Notes: generated by a model not told the origin, from the sequence alone. A stretch of DNA of 64,000 bases from Verrucomicrobiota bacterium (GCA_018240025.1 JAFEGM010000031.1:1-64000); one strand, 5' to 3'; shown: positions 1-9,217, counted from the stretch's first letter. Made by a program: numbers and translations.

Positions 1-34
1 CTCTTGGTTCTGGGTTCGAGTCCCAGTCGACCCA
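1..34 (+). tRNA. tRNA, 3' end only (5' part outside the window)
   Basis: Positions 10-26 form a complete T arm: a CTGGG/CCCAG stem closing a TTCGAGT loop. Positions 27-33 (TCGACCC) are the 3' acceptor strand and position 34 is the discriminator A. No CCA is encoded. The anticodon lies before position 1, so the isotype cannot be read. An acceptor beginning GGGTCGA would fit a lysine tRNA, but this is a guess. Confidence 0.75.
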
Positions 35-135
35 ATCCTCGCGCGCGCCACCCCAAGATCCGGTGCATTGGACTTCGAGCTTCGGGTTTCGAGCTTCCTT
101 CGAACTTCGAACTTCATTCTTCGAGTTTTTCTACG

Positions 136-834
136 CTACCCGCTCGACTCGGCATCGAAACGCACGGCTTCGCGCAGGAGCTCGGTCATGCTGGTCACGC
201 CGAGCTTGTCTTTGATCCGGGCGCAGTAGGCCTGCACGGTCTTCAGGCTCAGATGCAGCATGTCGGCGATTTGCGGGGTGCCGCGGCCGCGACCGAGGAG
301 GCGGAAGACTTCCAGTTCGCGATCGCTCAGGGTCTCGACCGGCGAGCGGGTGGCGGCGGCGCGGCTCTGCACGAGCTTGGCGGTCATCTGGGTGGCGAAG
401 GTCTCGCTCACATAGATGCCGCCGGAGAGCACCTGGCGGATGGCGGAAAGGATGCGCTTGGTGGTATCGCGCTTCATCACGTAACCGCGGGCCCCGGCGC
501 GGAGCACGCGCTCGGCGTAGAGCGATTCCTCGTGCATCGAGAGCACGAGCAGGGCGACGTTCGGATGCGCCGCGCGCAGGTTCTTGATCAGCTCCAGGCC
601 GGAGCCGTCGCGCAGCGAGATGTCGATCACCGCCAGGTCCGGCGCCAGCTCGCCGATGCGCGTGAACGCCTCGCCGGGTTCCGCGCTCTCGCCGCAGATG
701 ACGAGATCGGTCTCGCGCGCGAGCAATTGACCGAGCCATTCGCGCACGAGGGGATGGTCGTCGACGAGGAAGATGCGGTACTGCCGGGAGGAGCGGGCGG
801 GCATGGTGGAGGGTGGATCGAGAACTTCGAGCAT
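136..834 (-). CDS. NarL/FixJ-family response regulator (receiver plus LuxR-type HTH)
   Basis: Two-component transcription regulator of 232 residues. The N-terminal receiver has the acidic pair D25-D26, the phospho-acceptor D71 in AVIDISLRDGSGL, and the conserved K121. A LuxR/GerE helix-turn-helix spans roughly residues 168-225 (SDRELEVFRLLGRG, then IADMLHLSLKTVQAYCARIK). It starts one base after the stop of the histidine kinase gene, so the two are translationally linked partners. An internal ATG at 804 (MPARSS) is an equally plausible start and would remove a non-conserved leader of 10 residues. Neither start has a clear Shine-Dalgarno sequence. The regulated genes cannot be deduced from the sequence. 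Confidence 0.93.
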   Translation of the reverse strand: MLEVLDPPSTMPARSSRQYRIFLVDDHPLVREWLGQLLARETDLVICGESAEPGEAFTRIGELAPDLAVIDISLRDGSGLELIKNLRAAHPNVALLVLSMHEESLYAERVLRAGARGYVMKRDTTKRILSAIRQVLSGGIYVSETFATQMTAKLVQSRAAATRSPVETLSDRELEVFRLLGRGRGTPQIADMLHLSLKTVQAYCARIKDKLGVTSMTELLREAVRFDAESSG

Positions 835-835
835 A

Positions 836-1873
836 TCAACCAGTGGGCCAGGTGCAGGTCACGCTCGTTCCGCCGACGGCACGGGCGCTGACATTGAGCG
901 AGCCGCCGATCATGGAGGCGCGATGCGCCATGATGCGCAGGCCCATGCCGGGTCCTTCCGAGGCGTGCTCGGGCACGCCGCAGCCGTCGTCCTCGATGCT
1001 CAGCTGAATCCCGCCTTCGGCGTCGTCGAGCTTGATCAGCACCTGACTCGCGTTGCCGTGGCGGATGGCGTTGTTCGTCGCCTCCTGCGCGATGCGGAAA
1101 AGATGAATGGCCTCGGCCGTGTTGGGCGTGGGCACCGGGACTTCGCATTCGAAGCGGCATTGCACCCCGGTGCGAGCCTGCGTGGCGCGAGCGAATTCCT
1201 CCAGCGCCGACATGAGCCCGGCGCTCTCGAGTTCGACCGGGACGAGTCCGCGGGCCAGGCGGCGGGTCAGGTCGATGCCTTCCTCCACCAATCCGACCAC
1301 CCGTGCGGCGTCCTCCGCCAACGGACCCTGCAGGCGCGCGGTCAGCACCTGCCCCGCCAGGGCGGTGCCGGTCAGATGCTGGCAGATGCTGTCGTGCAGC
1401 TCGTGGCCGATGCTCCGCTGCTCGCGCTCGCTGATGGCCAGCAGTTCGCACTCGAGCCGCTGGCGGACGGCCATTTCGTTGGTCAGAGCGCGCGTCCGTT
1501 CGCGGACGCGGGCCTCGAGACCGTCGAGCGCGCGGCGCAGGCGCACGACCAAGGTGGTGACGACCGAAAAAACCGAGAGCGCGATTCCAGTGTTCCAAAG
1601 CTGCGTGGGCAGTTCCTTGCCCGGTTCCGCCTGAAAATGGTCGGACGCGATGATCATGAAGATGGCCAGACCCATGATCACCACCGCTTCACGCAAGCCC
1701 AAAAACCAGGCCGTTATCCCCAGCGGAATGAGGTAGAAGACGAGCATCGAGCGTGAGGTGCCCGTCGCGTAATCGGCTGCACCCACCACAAATACCAGCA
1801 CGACCGCCAGAGTAAAAACGCCCGCCCTCGGGAGGGAATCCAGGCCCGTTTTGATCCTTCCTAGGAGCGACAT
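836..1873 (-). CDS. membrane sensor histidine kinase, HisKA_3/NarX type
   Basis: Sensor kinase of about 345 residues paired with the downstream response regulator. Several N-terminal hydrophobic segments (about residues 18-34, 42-60, 62-76 and 93-110) form a small membrane sensor with no large periplasmic loop. These are followed by a coiled linker and a HisKA_3 dimerisation motif with the phospho-accepting histidine in HELHD (H160). The HATPase domain follows, with N-box EATNNAIRHG and glycine-rich stretches DDGCG and GPGMGL. The frame stays open to an ATG at 2095, but the extra 74 residues are arginine/proline-rich and run through an inverted repeat. The start at 1873 is preferred because GGAG precedes it by about five bases and a hydrophobic domain begins soon after. 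Confidence 0.9.
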   Translation of the reverse strand: MSLLGRIKTGLDSLPRAGVFTLAVVLVFVVGAADYATGTSRSMLVFYLIPLGITAWFLGLREAVVIMGLAIFMIIASDHFQAEPGKELPTQLWNTGIALSVFSVVTTLVVRLRRALDGLEARVRERTRALTNEMAVRQRLECELLAISEREQRSIGHELHDSICQHLTGTALAGQVLTARLQGPLAEDAARVVGLVEEGIDLTRRLARGLVPVELESAGLMSALEEFARATQARTGVQCRFECEVPVPTPNTAEAIHLFRIAQEATNNAIRHGNASQVLIKLDDAEGGIQLSIEDDGCGVPEHASEGPGMGLRIMAHRASMIGGSLNVSARAVGGTSVTCTWPTG

Positions 1874-1975
1874 GAAGCTCCGCGTTCCACCGCGGGGCGC
1901 GGGAACGCAAGCGCGGATCGTTGCTGCTGGCATGCCGGATTCGGCGGTTGCGGAAGGAGAGTTTCGACCCAGCGT

Positions 1976-2003
1976 GCGCGGCACCGTTTGCACGGTGCCG
2001 CGC
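1976..2003. repeat. perfect 12-bp inverted repeat with 4-base loop
   Basis: GCGCGGCACCGT (1976-1987), loop TTGC, then the exact complement ACGGTGCCGCGC (1992-2003). It lies about 100 bases upstream of the preferred kinase start, in the 365-base interval 1874-2238 that otherwise holds no convincing gene. No T-tract follows on either strand, so it is not a typical intrinsic terminator. It could be an operator or a 5'-leader structure of the kinase mRNA. Confidence 0.7.
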
Positions 2004-2201
2004 AGCTTTGGTCGCACCGGGCAACCGAACGGGTAGTGAACGCGCTCCTCAGGTTGTTCACCGCCTCGTCCGATTGCCGCGGGCGAGATGAACATCTCCG
2101 ATCCGGCGTTTCCTCGCCAGTGGGAGTGTTGCCACCTGAACTGGCGGGCGAGGTCGCGGCGGAGCCGTCGGGCAAGACCCTACAGCGAGACTGGAGACCG
2201 G

Positions 2202-2228
2202 AGATCGGAGAGTAGAGATCTCCGATCT
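2202..2228. repeat. 10-bp inverted repeat downstream of the FAD oxidoreductase gene
   Basis: AGATCGGAGA (2202-2211) and TCTCCGATCT (2219-2228) are exact complements around a 7-base loop. The repeat lies about ten bases past the stop of the minus-strand oxidoreductase gene. The position suits a transcription end or mRNA 3' stabiliser, but there is no T-run, so function is unproven. Confidence 0.55.
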
Positions 2229-2238
2229 GCGCCTTCGC

Positions 2239-3393
2239 TCAGGGCCACGGCCCCAGCGCCAGCGCCGCGCTTCCGCCCAGCCGGACGACATGCGGTGTGT
2301 CTGCGATCGCGTGCTCGACGGGCCGGCCCTGCGGCGTCAGCACTTCGTGGGCGCGGCGCAGATTCCAAGGCGTGCGGCCGGGGTTCAGCGTCGGCAGCGA
2401 GAGCGCGGGAAGTCGCTCGAGCGCGCGGCTGATCTGGCTCAAATGCTCGCGCCGCAGGCCCACCGGTACGCCCAGGAAGCGACCGCCCGTGGCCACGTAG
2501 CCCGCGGGATCAGGCGGCAGGAGCGGGGGCACGATCACGAGGCCGTCATGATGCGGCCGCAGGGCGAAGCCGGCGTCGAGCAACACCGGCAGCGCGAGCC
2601 GGCCGTTGGGCGCGAGCGGCCAGGCGGGGTCGCGGTCGAGGCGCGGATACTGCATGAGGCATTGCTCCACCGGCACGACCTCGCCGAAATGCTGCTCGGC
2701 CAGCGCGAGGCCCGGCGCTCCGGCAGCGATGAGGAGTCGCTCCGCCTGCAGATCGGTGCGGCCGGCCACCACGACCTCCATGCGGTTGTTGACCGTCAGG
2801 CGCTCCAGGCGCAGGCGTCCCCCGCGATCCCAGGCGGCGCGGGCGTTGAGGCAGAGATCCGCCCCGGCGCGGACAGACTGCATGCCGTAGGCGTAGGCCA
2901 GCGCCTCGACGTGCACGAAGCCGGCGCCCTCATCCCAGGCGGCGCAGCGGTCGACCGAGAGATCGACCAGAACCTCGGCCAGCGGCCAGCGGCGTCGGAT
3001 TTCAGCGCGGTCGAGCAGCGCGAATTCCTCCGGGTGTCGCTGCGCCAGCTCGACGTGCCCAGGCTCGAACGAAAGCACGCCGACCGGCTCGAAGATCCGC
3101 CCGTGCTGGGGAAACGCCGCGGTCAGCGCGTGTAATTCCTCGCGCCAGCGACGCGCCCGGTGGCGCAGTTCGGCGTCGTCGAAGAACGCGTGGTGCAGGC
3201 CCGGCGAGTATTGCGTCGCGCCTTCCTCGCTGGGAATGCCGCCCTGCTCGACGATGAGCGCCCTGGTCTGCGGCGCGCGGCGCATCAGCTCGGCGGCGGC
3301 GGCCAGGCCGATGAGCCCGCCGCCGACGAGGGCGACCTCGTAGTCCGAACGCGGCAGCGCCAGCTCGGCCCGATTCGCGACGAAGCCCGCCAT
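2239..3393 (-). CDS. FAD-dependent oxidoreductase (DAO superfamily)
   Basis: Protein of 384 residues with an N-terminal Rossmann FAD-binding motif (VALVGGGLIGLAAAAEL, about residues 20-36, then an acidic residue in VEQ). The C-terminal RLGGSAAL segment is the usual second FAD contact of this family. The general layout resembles D-amino-acid/L-2-hydroxyglutarate oxidases, which oxidise a C-N or C-OH bond of a small acid and pass electrons to oxygen or quinone. The gene starts three bases after the stop of a class V aminotransferase, so the two form an operon and probably act on linked amino/keto/hydroxy acids. The substrate cannot be read from the sequence. No signal peptide is seen, so it is probably cytoplasmic. 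Confidence 0.8.
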   Translation of the reverse strand: MAGFVANRAELALPRSDYEVALVGGGLIGLAAAAELMRRAPQTRALIVEQGGIPSEEGATQYSPGLHHAFFDDAELRHRARRWREELHALTAAFPQHGRIFEPVGVLSFEPGHVELAQRHPEEFALLDRAEIRRRWPLAEVLVDLSVDRCAAWDEGAGFVHVEALAYAYGMQSVRAGADLCLNARAAWDRGGRLRLERLTVNNRMEVVVAGRTDLQAERLLIAAGAPGLALAEQHFGEVVPVEQCLMQYPRLDRDPAWPLAPNGRLALPVLLDAGFALRPHHDGLVIVPPLLPPDPAGYVATGGRFLGVPVGLRREHLSQISRALERLPALSLPTLNPGRTPWNLRRAHEVLTPQGRPVEHAIADTPHVVRLGGSAALALGPWP

Positions 3394-3396
3394 GGC

Positions 3397-4473
3397 TCAG
3401 GTGGCCAGGCAGTCGTCGAGACAGGCGAGCAGATGGCCCACGGTCTCGACCGTCTCGTCGCCCATGTTGGAGAGGCGGAAAGTCTTGCCCTTGAGCTGGC
3501 CGTAGCCGCCGTCGATGGCTAGGCGGTGGCGCTTCTTCAGCTTGGAGACGAGGTCGGCCACGTCGATCCCGCGGCTGTTGGCCACGCAGGTGAGCGACTT
3601 CGAGCGGAAGCCCTCCGGCGCGAAGAAGTCGAAGCCCTGACGCCGCACCCAGTCGTGTACGAGCGTATTGGTCGCCTCGTGCCGCGCGTGTCGGGCAGCG
3701 ATGCCCTCGGCGGCGATGTCCTCCAGCTTCGACTGCAGCGCGTAGATGTGACTGACCGAGGGCGTGGACGGAGTCATGTTCGCCTCCGCGTTCTTCTTGA
3801 ATTCGAGCAGATCGAAGTAGTAGCCGCGTCCTTCGACCGACTTGGCGCGCTCGAAGGCCCGGTCCGAGCAGGTGAAGAGCGAGAGTCCCGGCGGCAGCGC
3901 CAGGGCCTTCTGGCTGCCGGTCAGGAGCAGGTCGATCCCGAGTTCGTCGGTCGCGATCGGCACGGCCGAGAAGGACGAGACCGAGTCGACGATCAACACC
4001 ACGTTCGGGAACTGGCGGACCGCCGCCGCGATTTCGGCCAGCGGGTTCAGCACGCCGGTCGAGGTCTCGTTGTGGATGAGCGTGACCGCATCGAACTTCC
4101 CCGTGGCCAGCTTCTCCGCCACGGCCGCGCCGGTGATCGGCTGACCCCACGGCACCTGCAGCGCCTCGGCCTGCTTGCCGCAGCGCTGGGCGACGTCGAG
4201 CCACTTGTCGGAAAACGCCCCGCACATGCAGCAGAGCACGCGTTCGCGGACCAGATTGCGGATCGCGCCTTCCATGATGCCCCAGGCCGACGAGGTGGAG
4301 AGCATGACCATCTGCTTCGTCTGGAAGAGGTCGCGCAGCGGCCCCTGCAGGGACTCGTAGAGCTTGACGAAATCGCTGCCGCGGTGGCCGATGACCGGGC
4401 GAGCGAAGGCGGCGAGCGTCTTGGCCGAAACTTCGACCGGACCGGGGATGAAGAGTTTGGTATGCGTGTCCAA
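3397..4473 (-). CDS. class V PLP-dependent aminotransferase (alanine/serine-glyoxylate type)
   Basis: Fold-type I PLP enzyme of about 358 residues. It has the family opening KLFIPGPVEV, the substrate-binding HRGSDF segment, the PLP-anchoring aspartate in IVDSVSSFSA, and the Schiff-base lysine in TGSQKALALPPG (K189). These features match the alanine-glyoxylate / serine-pyruvate aminotransferase group, whose members transfer amino groups to glyoxylate or pyruvate. Some relatives serve serine synthesis. The start used here is a TTG at 4471-4473 because homologues begin just before KLFIPGP. An in-frame ATG at 4551 would add 26 arginine-rich residues. A 2-aminoethylphosphonate role is not supported because no other phosphonate gene is present. 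It is coupled to the FAD oxidoreductase. Confidence 0.85.
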   Translation of the reverse strand: MDTHTKLFIPGPVEVSAKTLAAFARPVIGHRGSDFVKLYESLQGPLRDLFQTKQMVMLSTSSAWGIMEGAIRNLVRERVLCCMCGAFSDKWLDVAQRCGKQAEALQVPWGQPITGAAVAEKLATGKFDAVTLIHNETSTGVLNPLAEIAAAVRQFPNVVLIVDSVSSFSAVPIATDELGIDLLLTGSQKALALPPGLSLFTCSDRAFERAKSVEGRGYYFDLLEFKKNAEANMTPSTPSVSHIYALQSKLEDIAAEGIAARHARHEATNTLVHDWVRRQGFDFFAPEGFRSKSLTCVANSRGIDVADLVSKLKKRHRLAIDGGYGQLKGKTFRLSNMGDETVETVGHLLACLDDCLAT

Positions 4474-4712
4474 GGTAATGCGTGGTTGTGGCGGCCGACC
4501 CCGGGGAGAAGTGCGAGTGCCCTCCCACGCCCTGCGCCGGCCTCGCCGCATCCATCGCCCAACTGCGGGCGTTTGGCATCCGACAGTCGCACGAAACTTC
4601 GCGTTTGTAGGATTTCGCCCGGCACGAATCGCGCGGGGAGGGCCGGAAATGCAGGCTCGGCGACGAATTCCCGCTTTCCCCTGCGGGCCTCTTCGCTCAG
4701 TCTCCGCGCCAA

Positions 4713-6992
4713 ATGTCCTCCCCTCAGAAATTCGAACCCTACATTCCCGCGGAGTCCAACATGCGGGAGTTCACGTTCCGGGCCGTGCTCACGGGCGCGA
4801 TCCTCGGCATCATCTTCGGCGCGTCTTCGCTGTATCTGGTGCTGAAGGTCGGTCTCACGGTCAGCGCCTCGATTCCCGTCGCGGTCATCTCGCTGGCGCT
4901 CTTTCGCGGACTTTCGAAGCTGGGGGTGCGCGATTCCACCATTCTGGAGAACAACATCACGCAGACGGCGGGCAGCGCGGGCGAGTCGATCGCCTTCGGC
5001 GTGGGCGTGACGATGCCGGCCATTCTCATCCTCGGGTTCGATCTCGAACTGACGCGCGTGATGCTCGTCGCCGTGCTCGGCGGCCTGCTCGGCATTCTCA
5101 TGATGATTCCGCTGCGGAAGGCGCTCATCGTCAAAGAGCACGGCGTGCTGAAATACCCCGAGGGAACAGCCTGCGCGGCCGTGCTGAAGGCGGGCGCGAA
5201 TGCGGAGGACCGCGCGCAGGCCTCGCCTTCGGCCCGGCGCGAGATGGAAGCGGCCGCCGCGGCCGGCCTGGGCGCCTCGCCCGGCGCGAAGGTGATCTTC
5301 ACGGGCTTCGGCATCGGCCTCGTCTACAAGGTGCTCAACGTGGCCTTCAAGCTCTGGAAGGACGCGCCGGCCAAGGTCTTCGGGCCGCCGCTCAAGCATG
5401 GCTCGGTCAGCATGGAGATCTCGCCGGAGCTCCTCGGCGTGGGCTACATCATCGGACCGCGCATCGCTTCCATCACGGTCGCCGGCGGTGTGCTGTCGTA
5501 CCTCGTCTTCATCCCGCTGATCAAATTCTTCGGCGACTTCATCAACGGCCCCGTCGCGCCCGGCACGGTGCCAATCGCCGAGATGAGCCCCAACGGCATT
5601 CGCGGCGCCTACGTGCTCTACATCGGCGCCGGCGCGGTGGCGGCGGGCGGCCTGATCAGCCTGCTGCGCGCGCTGCCCACGATCTGGCACGGCATCCAGA
5701 TGGGCCTGCGCGACGTGAAGCTCGCAGCGGCGGGCGAGAGCAATGCGAACGCGCCGCGCACGGATCGCGATCTTTCCATCAAGCTCGTCGGCATCGGCAT
5801 CTTCGCCCTCGTCGGCGCCATCATGCTCTTCCCGTCGCTGCACATGAACCTGCTCGGCGCGATCATGATCGTGGCCTTCGGCTTCCTCTTCGTCACGGTT
5901 TCGTCCCGCATCACGGGCGAAGTCGGTTCGACCTCGAATCCGATCTCCGGCATGACGGTCGCCACGCTCCTGCTGACCTGTCTCGTCTTCCTCGCGGTCG
6001 GCTGGACCGGCGGCATCTACTACGTCACGGCGCTCTCGGTCGGCGGCATCGTCTGCATCGCCTCCTCCAATGGCGGCACGACTTCGCAGGACCTGAAGAC
6101 CGGCTTCCTCGTCGGCGGCACGCCGCGGCACATGCAGGTGGCCATCCTGATCGGCGCGCTCGGGTCGGCGCTGCTGCTCGGCCCCATCCTCCTGCTCTTG
6201 AATGACGCCGCCACCGTCTACGTGCCGGCCAGCAAGGCGGCGCCGGGGCTGGTGACCGATGTCTCCAAGCTCGATGCGAAGCGCGAGGGCCTGAGCGGCC
6301 CTCAGGCCAAGGACGACAACAAGACGTATCGCGTCTGGCACAAGACCGACACGACCGGCGGTCCGGCGGGCAAGTATCTCATCGACGACACCGGCAAGGC
6401 GGTCTGGCTGGTCGATCCGGGCATCAACGGCACCGAGACCAAGCGCCCCGACGGCTCGGAGGTGCGCAAGTTCGACGCGCCCAAGGCGCTGCTCGTCTCC
6501 TACATCATCAAGGGCATCCTCGACCAAAAGCTGCCCTGGGCGCTGGTGCTGCTCGGCGTCATGATCGCCGTCGTGCTCGAGCTGTGCGGCGTGCCCTCGC
6601 TCGTCTTCGCGGTGGGGGTGTATCTGCCGATTTCCTCCTCCGCGCCGCTCTTCGCCGGCGGCGCCATCCGCTGGCTGGCGGATCGCTACTGGAGCCGGCA
6701 GCCGAGCCACGCGCACCTCAACGAGGAGCAGCTCCAGGCCGAGAACGACAAGAGCCCGGGCGTGCTGCTCTCGTCCGGCTACATCGCGGGCGGCGCCATC
6801 GCCGGCATCGTCATCGCCATCGTGCAGGGCGTGTTCACCGATTTCGATGCGGCCATCGGCAAGTGGGCCGAGAAGTCGAATCCGCTCTTCGAAGGCCCGT
6901 GGTCGGATCTGCTCTCGCTCTTGCCCTTTGCCGCGATCACGCTCTTCCTCTGGCTCGTGGCCCGAGAGAAGATGCTGAAAGCGCGCGCGTAA
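4713..6992 (+). CDS. OPT-family oligopeptide transporter
   Basis: Integral inner-membrane protein of 759 residues with many hydrophobic segments, of the oligopeptide transporter (OPT) superfamily. Diagnostic stretches include the N-terminal SASIPVAVISLALFRG, the NNITQTAGSAGESIAFG segment, and the KYPEGTACA loop shared by bacterial OPT/YSL-like proteins. A non-membrane insert around residues 500-580 separates the two halves. Such carriers import small peptides or metal chelates by proton symport; the actual substrate is unknown here. It is the first gene of a tight plus-strand run: the GYF_2 gene starts one base after its stop, and the LutC-like gene follows. Confidence 0.9.
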   Translation: MSSPQKFEPYIPAESNMREFTFRAVLTGAILGIIFGASSLYLVLKVGLTVSASIPVAVISLALFRGLSKLGVRDSTILENNITQTAGSAGESIAFGVGVTMPAILILGFDLELTRVMLVAVLGGLLGILMMIPLRKALIVKEHGVLKYPEGTACAAVLKAGANAEDRAQASPSARREMEAAAAAGLGASPGAKVIFTGFGIGLVYKVLNVAFKLWKDAPAKVFGPPLKHGSVSMEISPELLGVGYIIGPRIASITVAGGVLSYLVFIPLIKFFGDFINGPVAPGTVPIAEMSPNGIRGAYVLYIGAGAVAAGGLISLLRALPTIWHGIQMGLRDVKLAAAGESNANAPRTDRDLSIKLVGIGIFALVGAIMLFPSLHMNLLGAIMIVAFGFLFVTVSSRITGEVGSTSNPISGMTVATLLLTCLVFLAVGWTGGIYYVTALSVGGIVCIASSNGGTTSQDLKTGFLVGGTPRHMQVAILIGALGSALLLGPILLLLNDAATVYVPASKAAPGLVTDVSKLDAKREGLSGPQAKDDNKTYRVWHKTDTTGGPAGKYLIDDTGKAVWLVDPGINGTETKRPDGSEVRKFDAPKALLVSYIIKGILDQKLPWALVLLGVMIAVVLELCGVPSLVFAVGVYLPISSSAPLFAGGAIRWLADRYWSRQPSHAHLNEEQLQAENDKSPGVLLSSGYIAGGAIAGIVIAIVQGVFTDFDAAIGKWAEKSNPLFEGPWSDLLSLLPFAAITLFLWLVAREKMLKARA

Positions 6993-6993
6993 G

Positions 6994-8463
6994 ATGAGCG
7001 ACTACTACCTCTACCGGAACAACCAGCCCGACGGCCCCCACACGGTCGAGCGGCTGCGCGAGCTGCGCAGCCGCGGCGAGATCACGGATGACACGCCGTG
7101 CTGCCCGAACGGCGCGTCCGCCTGGGCCACGGTAGGGGCCATCGTGGGTCCGGCGGTGGCGGCCGGACCGCCCAAGTTGCCGCCTTCGCTCCCGCCGCAG
7201 TCGGCCCATCCGCCGCTGCTGCCGCGGGCACAGGCGCCGGCGCATCCGGGTTTGCACCCGGTGCGGCCGGGCGGATTGCCCCAGGCGCAGCCGGCCGGGC
7301 CCGACTTCGCGCATCGTTTCGCCGGCGCCAGCGCCGAGGTGGGCAGTCTGGCCAAGCTCTTCGCCAGCCGCATCCTCACTTCCAACTTCACGCAGGGCGC
7401 GGCGCGCGAGGACGAACGCAAGACGCTGGAGTCGGCCTCCACGCCCGTCCTCTTTCCGATCGGCCAGAACTACGCCGCCTGGCGTCGAGCCATCCTCTGG
7501 TTCAGCGGCGTCGGCCTGGCCATCGCGGCGCTCTTCCAGATCGGACCCACCGGCAAGCTCATCCTCGACGATCAGAATCCGTCCAAGGCCTTCAAGATCG
7601 CCGCGCTTGCGCTCTTCGCCCTGCAGGTGCTGGCCCCGGCGCTGGCGCTGCTCGGCGCGCTGCGCTGGAGCGAGATCCGCGAGTCGCGGCGTCACGCGCG
7701 GCTGGCGTATTTCTGCCAGCTGATCGGGCCGATGATCATTTTCTGCATTCCGGTCGCGACCATCTCGGCGCGTTCGCCGCAGGAGGCGAACATCCTCCGC
7801 ACCTACCTCATCATCTGGGCGCTGGAGGTCCTCTTTCCCAAGATCTTTGCCTTGTTCCCGGGGCTCATCCGCGCCTGCCTGACTCTGCGCACGCTGCTGC
7901 CGGAATCGCTCATGCCGGGCTGGATCTGCATGTTCGTGGCGCCGCTCTACGGACTCTTCTGCATGGTCGCGGTCATCATCGGCGCGCAGTCGGGCAATCT
8001 CTGGGTCTTCCTCGGCTTCTGCTCGCTGCTGCTGGTGCCGGGCTTCGTGCTTTTCGATGCGAAGAATCTCTGCGCCCCGACCGACGAGGCCGGCATGAAC
8101 AAAACGCTCGAGCCGCTGCGCATGCGGATCATGATCGCCACCGTCACCTGCGTGGTGCTGGTGGTGGTCGGCTCGATCGACGTGATCAAGCAGATGAACA
8201 TCGGCGTCGCCAACATCACTAACATTGTGGCCATGCTCATCGGCAACATCTTCCTGCTCACGCTGGTCGCCTCGGATTTCCTCACGGGCGTCATTCGCAA
8301 GGCCTTCGAGGCCGACGCCGAGCTCGACGGCACGCCGCTGTACGATTCGCTGGCCGAGCGCATGGCGCAGCTTTCGAACGTGCGCCTGGCCGACGTCAGC
8401 GCAGGCGAGTCGATGGTGGTGCGCAACGTCGGCGCGCTGCTCGGGCGCAAACGCGATCACTAG
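6994..8463 (+). CDS. GYF_2-domain multi-pass membrane protein of unknown function
   Basis: Protein of 489 residues. Residues 1-50 match the GYF_2 (DUF4339) module (YYLYRNNQPDGPHTVERLRE ... WATV), a small protein-interaction domain common at the N-terminus of uncharacterised membrane proteins. A proline/alanine-rich linker follows (about 52-105). The rest contains about eight hydrophobic helices separated by short polar loops, with a charged C-terminal tail. No catalytic motif is visible. The gene begins one base after the OPT transporter stop, so co-translation is likely and a role alongside the transporter is possible, though untested. Confidence 0.8.
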   Translation: MSDYYLYRNNQPDGPHTVERLRELRSRGEITDDTPCCPNGASAWATVGAIVGPAVAAGPPKLPPSLPPQSAHPPLLPRAQAPAHPGLHPVRPGGLPQAQPAGPDFAHRFAGASAEVGSLAKLFASRILTSNFTQGAAREDERKTLESASTPVLFPIGQNYAAWRRAILWFSGVGLAIAALFQIGPTGKLILDDQNPSKAFKIAALALFALQVLAPALALLGALRWSEIRESRRHARLAYFCQLIGPMIIFCIPVATISARSPQEANILRTYLIIWALEVLFPKIFALFPGLIRACLTLRTLLPESLMPGWICMFVAPLYGLFCMVAVIIGAQSGNLWVFLGFCSLLLVPGFVLFDAKNLCAPTDEAGMNKTLEPLRMRIMIATVTCVVLVVVGSIDVIKQMNIGVANITNIVAMLIGNIFLLTLVASDFLTGVIRKAFEADAELDGTPLYDSLAERMAQLSNVRLADVSAGESMVVRNVGALLGRKRDH

Positions 8464-8490
8464 CCACACGAACGGGGAGGCCGAGGAATC

Positions 8491-9102
8491 ATGGGCAGTC
8501 GGGACCAGATCTTGCAACGCGTGCGCGACGCCCTCGCGCCGCTGCCGGAGCGCGCCGCCTATCCGGACTACGCCGATGACGCCGCCGTCATGCGTCAGCT
8601 CTTTCCGGAGGGCGCGGATCTTTGGGAGGTCTTCGCCGCCCGCCTGCGCCTGGTGAATGGGCGGCCTCTCACGCAGCCGGAGGAAGTCGCGCGCTTTCTC
8701 GACGAGCGCGGCGCCCACCACGGTTATTGCGATCCCGCGCTCTGGCCGCAGCTGCGCCACGCCTTTGGGCCGCAGTTCCAGGTCGAGCTGGAGTTCGACC
8801 GCACCCGGGTGGACGACTTCGCTTTCGGCATCACGCGGGCCGACGCCGCCGTCGCCGAGACCGGCACGGTCATTCTGCGCGACGCCACCACCTCCTCGCG
8901 GCTGGGCGCCCTGGCGCCGTGGATCCATGTGGCGGTCTTCCCGCGGCGGGCGCTCTTCGCCACGCTGCCCGAGGCCGTGGCCGCGCTCGGGAGCGATCCG
9001 AACATCGTCTTCGTCACCGGTCCCTCCAAGACCGCGGACGTCGAAGGCATTCTCATCGAGGGCGTGCACGGTCCCGGCGAGCAGCTCGCCCTGGGAATGT
9101 AG
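8491..9102 (+). CDS. LutC/YkgG-family LUD-domain protein
   Basis: Protein of 203 residues of the LUD (lactate utilisation) family. The C-terminal signature GPSKTADVEGILIEGVHGP is the conserved LutC segment, and the central GITRADAAVAETGTVILR stretch is also typical. In LutABC the C subunit works with two iron-sulfur subunits in L-lactate oxidation. Neither lutA nor lutB is in this window, so this copy is an orphan and its partner is unknown. A good ribosome-binding site (GGGGAGG, 8474-8480) lies about ten bases before the ATG. It is the third gene of the OPT / GYF_2 run, 27 bases after the second. Confidence 0.88.
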   Translation: MGSRDQILQRVRDALAPLPERAAYPDYADDAAVMRQLFPEGADLWEVFAARLRLVNGRPLTQPEEVARFLDERGAHHGYCDPALWPQLRHAFGPQFQVELEFDRTRVDDFAFGITRADAAVAETGTVILRDATTSSRLGALAPWIHVAVFPRRALFATLPEAVAALGSDPNIVFVTGPSKTADVEGILIEGVHGPGEQLALGM

Positions 9103-9217
9103 AGGGTCTTGGCCTCGGAGAACTCAAAGGGGGCAAAGAAAGGGCGGGGAAGTGAGCGTCGTTCGGCGCGCTGATGCGCGGCCCGTGGGCTCGGCTTCGT
9201 TCCCCGTCAGGAAGCGC

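Noticed and set aside
3397..4551. 2-aminoethylphosphonate aminotransferase (PhnW) in a phosphonate operon
   Set aside because: Sequence features fit the broader alanine/serine-glyoxylate class V group, and no phnX, phnA, phnY or phosphonate transporter genes are nearby.
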